18,265 nucleotides of DNA, taken from NCBI GenBank assembly GCA_050743265.1, contig JBOGEN010000101.1, positions 1 through 18,265 of the forward strand. The letters are read 5' to 3'. This DNA is from JBOGEN01 sp050743265. Lineage in GTDB: Bacteria > Actinomycetota > Actinomycetes > JBOGEN01. The notes below the pieces were generated by a model, which was not told the DNA's origin, searched no databases, and saw nothing but the letters and a program-made list of their open reading frames with translations. Below, piece after piece: positions 15,954 to 18,265 of this stretch. The first letter of the stretch is position 1. Each line of letters starts with the position of its first letter. The translations under genes and the position numbers were made by a program.

Positions 15954-16790
15954 ATGGGCATCCGCAAGTACAAGCCGACGACACCGGGACGTCGCGGCTC
16001 CAGCGTGGCCGACTTCGTCGAGGTCACGCGCGACGAGCCGGAGAAGTCGCTGGTCCGCCCGCTGAACAGCAAGGGCGGCCGCAACGTGCACGGGCGCATC
16101 ACCGTGCGCCACCGCGGCGGCGGGCACAAGCGCGCCTACCGGGTCATCGACTTCCGCCGCGACGACAAGGACGGCGTCCCTGCCAAGGTCGCCCACATCG
16201 AGTACGACCCGAACCGCACCGCCCGCATCGCCCTGCTGCACTACGCGGACGGGGAGAAGCGCTACATCCTCGCGCCACAGCGGCTGCGCCAGGGCCACGT
16301 CGTCGAGAACGGGCCGAAGGCCGACATCAAGCCGGGTAACAACCTGCCGCTGCGCAACATCCCGGTCGGCACGGTGGTCCACGCGATCGAGATGCGTCCG
16401 GGGGGCGGTGCCAAGATCGCCCGCTCCGCAGGGGCGAGCGTCCAGCTCGTCGCCAAGGAGGGGCCGTACGCCCAGCTGCGTATGCCCTCGGGCGAGATCC
16501 GCAACGTCGACGTACGGTGCCGCGCGACCGTCGGCGAGGTCGGCAACGCCGAGCAGTCGAACATCAACTGGGGCAAGGCCGGGCGCATGCGCTGGAAGGG
16601 CAAGCGCCCGTCCGTCCGCGGCGTGGTCATGAACCCGGTCGACCACCCGCTCGGTGGCGGCGAGGGCAAGTCCTCGGGTGGCCGCCACCCGGTGAGCCCC
16701 TGGGGTCAGCCCGAGGGGCGTACGCGCCGTGCCCACAAGGAGAGCGACCGCCTGATCGTCCGCCGCCGCAAGACCAAGAACAAGCGCTAG
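15954..16790 (+). CDS. rplB: 50S ribosomal protein L2 (uL2)
   Basis: L2 is one of the largest and most conserved 50S proteins; it is needed for subunit association and supports the peptidyl transferase centre. The product is 278 residues, the normal length, from MGIRKYKPTTPGRRG to 'LIVRRRKTKNKR'. The family signature 'RGVVMNPVD' is present, followed by H231 (E. coli H229, the functionally important histidine). The next variable site, residue 233, is leucine (CTC, 16650-16652), where most bacterial L2 proteins have histidine (VDHPHGGGEG). Purine-rich GAAGGA (15935-15940) and AGAGGA (15945-15950) precede the ATG. The rest is ordinary, so I regard it as functional. Confidence 0.98.
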   Translation: MGIRKYKPTTPGRRGSSVADFVEVTRDEPEKSLVRPLNSKGGRNVHGRITVRHRGGGHKRAYRVIDFRRDDKDGVPAKVAHIEYDPNRTARIALLHYADGEKRYILAPQRLRQGHVVENGPKADIKPGNNLPLRNIPVGTVVHAIEMRPGGGAKIARSAGASVQLVAKEGPYAQLRMPSGEIRNVDVRCRATVGEVGNAEQSNINWGKAGRMRWKGKRPSVRGVVMNPVDHPLGGGEGKSSGGRHPVSPWGQPEGRTRRAHKESDRLIVRRRKTKNKR

Positions 16791-16804
16791 GGAGCCGTCT
16801 CGAG

Positions 16805-17086
16805 ATGCCGCGCAGCCTGAAGAAGGGCCCCTTCGTGGACGGCCACCTGATGAAGAAGGTGGACGTCCAGAACGAGAAGGGCACCAAGAACGTCATCAAG
16901 ACGTGGTCCCGGCGCTCCATGATCGTCCCGGAGATGCTCGGGCACACGCTCGCCGTCCACGACGGACGCAAGCACGTCCCGGTGTTCGTCACCGAGGCGA
17001 TGGTCGGGCACAAGCTCGGCGAGTTCGCCCCGACCCGGACCTTCCGGGGCCACGTGAAGGACGACCGGCGCGCGCGCCGGGGCTGA
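16805..17086 (+). CDS. rpsS: 30S ribosomal protein S19 (uS19)
   Basis: S19 works with S13 in the 30S head near the A and P sites. The product is 93 residues, the usual length, starting MPRSLKKGPFVDGHLMKKV. The open frame extends further upstream inside rplB, but this ATG matches the family start and has AGGGAG (16789-16794), which overlaps the rplB stop codon, ten bases before it. The signature 'VHDGRKHVPVFVTEAMVGHK' and 'GEFAPTRTFRGH' are present. rplV follows after 64 bases. Confidence 0.98.
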   Translation: MPRSLKKGPFVDGHLMKKVDVQNEKGTKNVIKTWSRRSMIVPEMLGHTLAVHDGRKHVPVFVTEAMVGHKLGEFAPTRTFRGHVKDDRRARRG

Positions 17087-17150
17087 GCACCGCGAACGAG
17101 CAGACCGCCCACACGACAGCCGCAGACGACAACGGAGCGAGGGAACAGCG

Positions 17151-17534
17151 ATGGAAGCCATGGCGCGAGCGCGGTACGCCCGCGTGACGCCCATGAAGGC
17201 CCGCCGGGTGGTGGACCTCATCCGCGGTCTGCCTGCCGAGGACGCGCAGGCAGTGCTGCGCTTCGCGCCGCAGGCCGCCAGCGAGCCGGTCGGCAAGGTG
17301 CTCGACTCCGCGGTCGCGAACGCCCAGAACAACCACGACCTCGACCCGGCCACGCTGGTGGTCAGCGAGGCGTACGTGGACGAGGGCCCGACCATGAAGC
17401 GCTACCGGCCGCGGGCGCAGGGGCGTGCCTACCGCATCCGCAAGCGCACCAGCCACATCACGATCGTCGTCGAGTCCCGTCCGGCCGAGGCAGCACGCCA
17501 GGCCGCGGGCACGAAGAAGGGGAGGACCCGCTAG
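17151..17534 (+). CDS. rplV: 50S ribosomal protein L22 (uL22)
   Basis: L22 contacts all six domains of 23S rRNA, and its beta-hairpin lines the exit tunnel opposite L4. The product is 127 residues. ATG 17151 is preferred over ATG 17160 because GAGGGA (17139-17144) lies 6 bases before it. The conserved start 'ARYARVTPMKARRVVDLIRG' and the hairpin 'EGPTMKRYRPRAQGRAYRI' are intact, with no insertion or deletion of the kind linked to macrolide resistance. It ends simply in 'GTKKGRTR', without the long lysine/alanine tail that I recall on mycobacterial L22. The stop overlaps the rpsC start by one base. Confidence 0.97.
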   Translation: MEAMARARYARVTPMKARRVVDLIRGLPAEDAQAVLRFAPQAASEPVGKVLDSAVANAQNNHDLDPATLVVSEAYVDEGPTMKRYRPRAQGRAYRIRKRTSHITIVVESRPAEAARQAAGTKKGRTR

Positions 17535-18265
17535 TGGGCCAGAAGGTCAACCCGCACGGGTTCCGCCTGGGCATCACCACCGACCACAAGAGCCGGTGGT
17601 ACGCCGACAAGCTCTACAAGGACTACGTCAAGGAAGACGTGGCCATCCGTCGGATGATGACCCGGGGCATGGAGCGCGCGGGCATCTCGAAGGTGGAGAT
17701 CGAGCGGACGCGGGACCGCGTCCGGGTCGACATCCACACCGCCAGGCCGGGCATCGTCATCGGCCGCCGCGGGACGGAGGCCGACCGCATCCGCGGCGAG
17801 CTCGAGAAGCTCACCGGCAAGCAGGTGCAGCTCAACATCCTCGAGGTCAAGAACCCCGAGGTCGACGCGCAGCTCGTCGCGCAGGGCGTGGCCGAGCAGC
17901 TCTCCAGCCGGGTCTCGTTCCGGCGGGCGATGCGCAAGGCCATGCAGAGCGCGATGAAGAGCGGCGCCAAGGGCATCCGGGTCCAGTGCTCCGGTCGCCT
18001 CGGCGGCGCGGAGATGTCGCGCTCGGAGTTCTACCGCGAGGGTCGTGTCCCGCTGCACACGCTGCGGGCGAACATCGACTACGGCCTGTACGAGGCCCGG
18101 ACGACGTTCGGCCGCATCGGCGTGAAGGTCTGGATCTACAAGGGCGACCTGTCCGGCAGCCGAGCCGAGCGCGAGGCGCAGCAGGCTGCGGCGGCCGCCC
18201 GTGGCGGTACGCGGCGTCCTGCCCGTCCACGGCGTGGCGGTGCCGAAGGAGCCGGCGGCGCCAGG
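17534..18265 (+). CDS. rpsC: 30S ribosomal protein S3 (uS3), 3' end outside window
   Basis: S3 forms part of the mRNA entry channel and its helicase activity. The frame is open from GTG 17534 to the window end, 244 codons without a stop. The start is MGQKVNPHGFRLGIT, with AAGGGGAGGA (17517-17526) 7 bases upstream. The KH domain has its GxxG loop as G77-R-R-G80 ('IVIGRRGTEADRIR'). The C-terminal domain 'GIRVQCSGRLGGAEMSR' and 'FGRIGVKVWIYKGDL' is complete. After that comes an Ala/Gly/Arg-rich extension that runs out of the window, in keeping with the extended S3 of actinobacteria. The GTG shares its G with the rplV stop. Confidence 0.97.
   Translation, partial: MGQKVNPHGFRLGITTDHKSRWYADKLYKDYVKEDVAIRRMMTRGMERAGISKVEIERTRDRVRVDIHTARPGIVIGRRGTEADRIRGELEKLTGKQVQLNILEVKNPEVDAQLVAQGVAEQLSSRVSFRRAMRKAMQSAMKSGAKGIRVQCSGRLGGAEMSRSEFYREGRVPLHTLRANIDYGLYEARTTFGRIGVKVWIYKGDLSGSRAEREAQQAAAAARGGTRRPARPRRGGAEGAGGAR

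Noticed and set aside
16517..16804. Longer rpsS product starting inside rplB
   Set aside because: The extra residues are out-of-frame rplB sequence. S19 starts at ATG 16805 behind AGGGAG.

Overview
This is a high-GC actinobacterial chromosome segment. It carries the RNA polymerase beta/beta' genes, the str operon and the first seven genes of the S10 ribosomal-protein operon, all on the + strand. The phylum call (Actinomycetota) rests on four things: the lineage-specific coiled-coil insertion in RpoC, the actinobacterial wording of RpoB, S12 and L2, the GTG/TTG start codons, and terminators made of strong GC stems without U-tracts. The proteins look like Micrococcales, possibly Cellulomonadaceae or a close family, but that family guess comes from memory of sequences and was not searched.

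Layout. Bases 3-428 are the 3' end of an Mce-associated membrane protein gene. Bases 429-726 hold a possible weak terminator and a good sigma-70-type promoter with a structured leader for rpoB. rpoB (TTG start, 727-4191) and rpoC (4303-8193) follow, and a strong hairpin closes the unit. Next is a small gene for a proline/glycine/tyrosine-repeat membrane protein with a DUF4190-like end (8322-8929); as read here its frame is broken inside the repeat. A 307-base gap (8930-9236) holds a hairpin, the rpsL promoter and a long leader. The str operon is rpsL-rpsG-fusA-tuf (9237-13574) and ends in a perfect 12-bp GC stem. The S10 operon begins at 13710: rpsJ-rplC-rplD-rplW-rplB-rpsS-rplV-rpsC, with rpsC running off the window end.

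Together the genes supply the catalytic core of RNA polymerase, two translation GTPases (EF-G, EF-Tu), and ribosomal proteins of the decoding centre (S12), the head of the small subunit (S7, S10, S19, S3) and the large-subunit core and exit tunnel (L2, L3, L4, L22, L23). Tight spacing (1- and 4-base stop/start overlaps) points to translational coupling in rpsL/rpsG, rplC/rplD, rplD/rplW and rplV/rpsC.

The region is mostly conserved housekeeping DNA and I see no new defence, mobile or biosynthetic system. Worth a second look are: a histone-H1-like lysine/alanine tail of about 89 residues on L4; the one-base frame break in the PGYG repeat gene; mutually exclusive hairpins in the rpsL leader and between tuf and rpsJ; and a leucine at a position of L2 that is usually histidine in bacteria.
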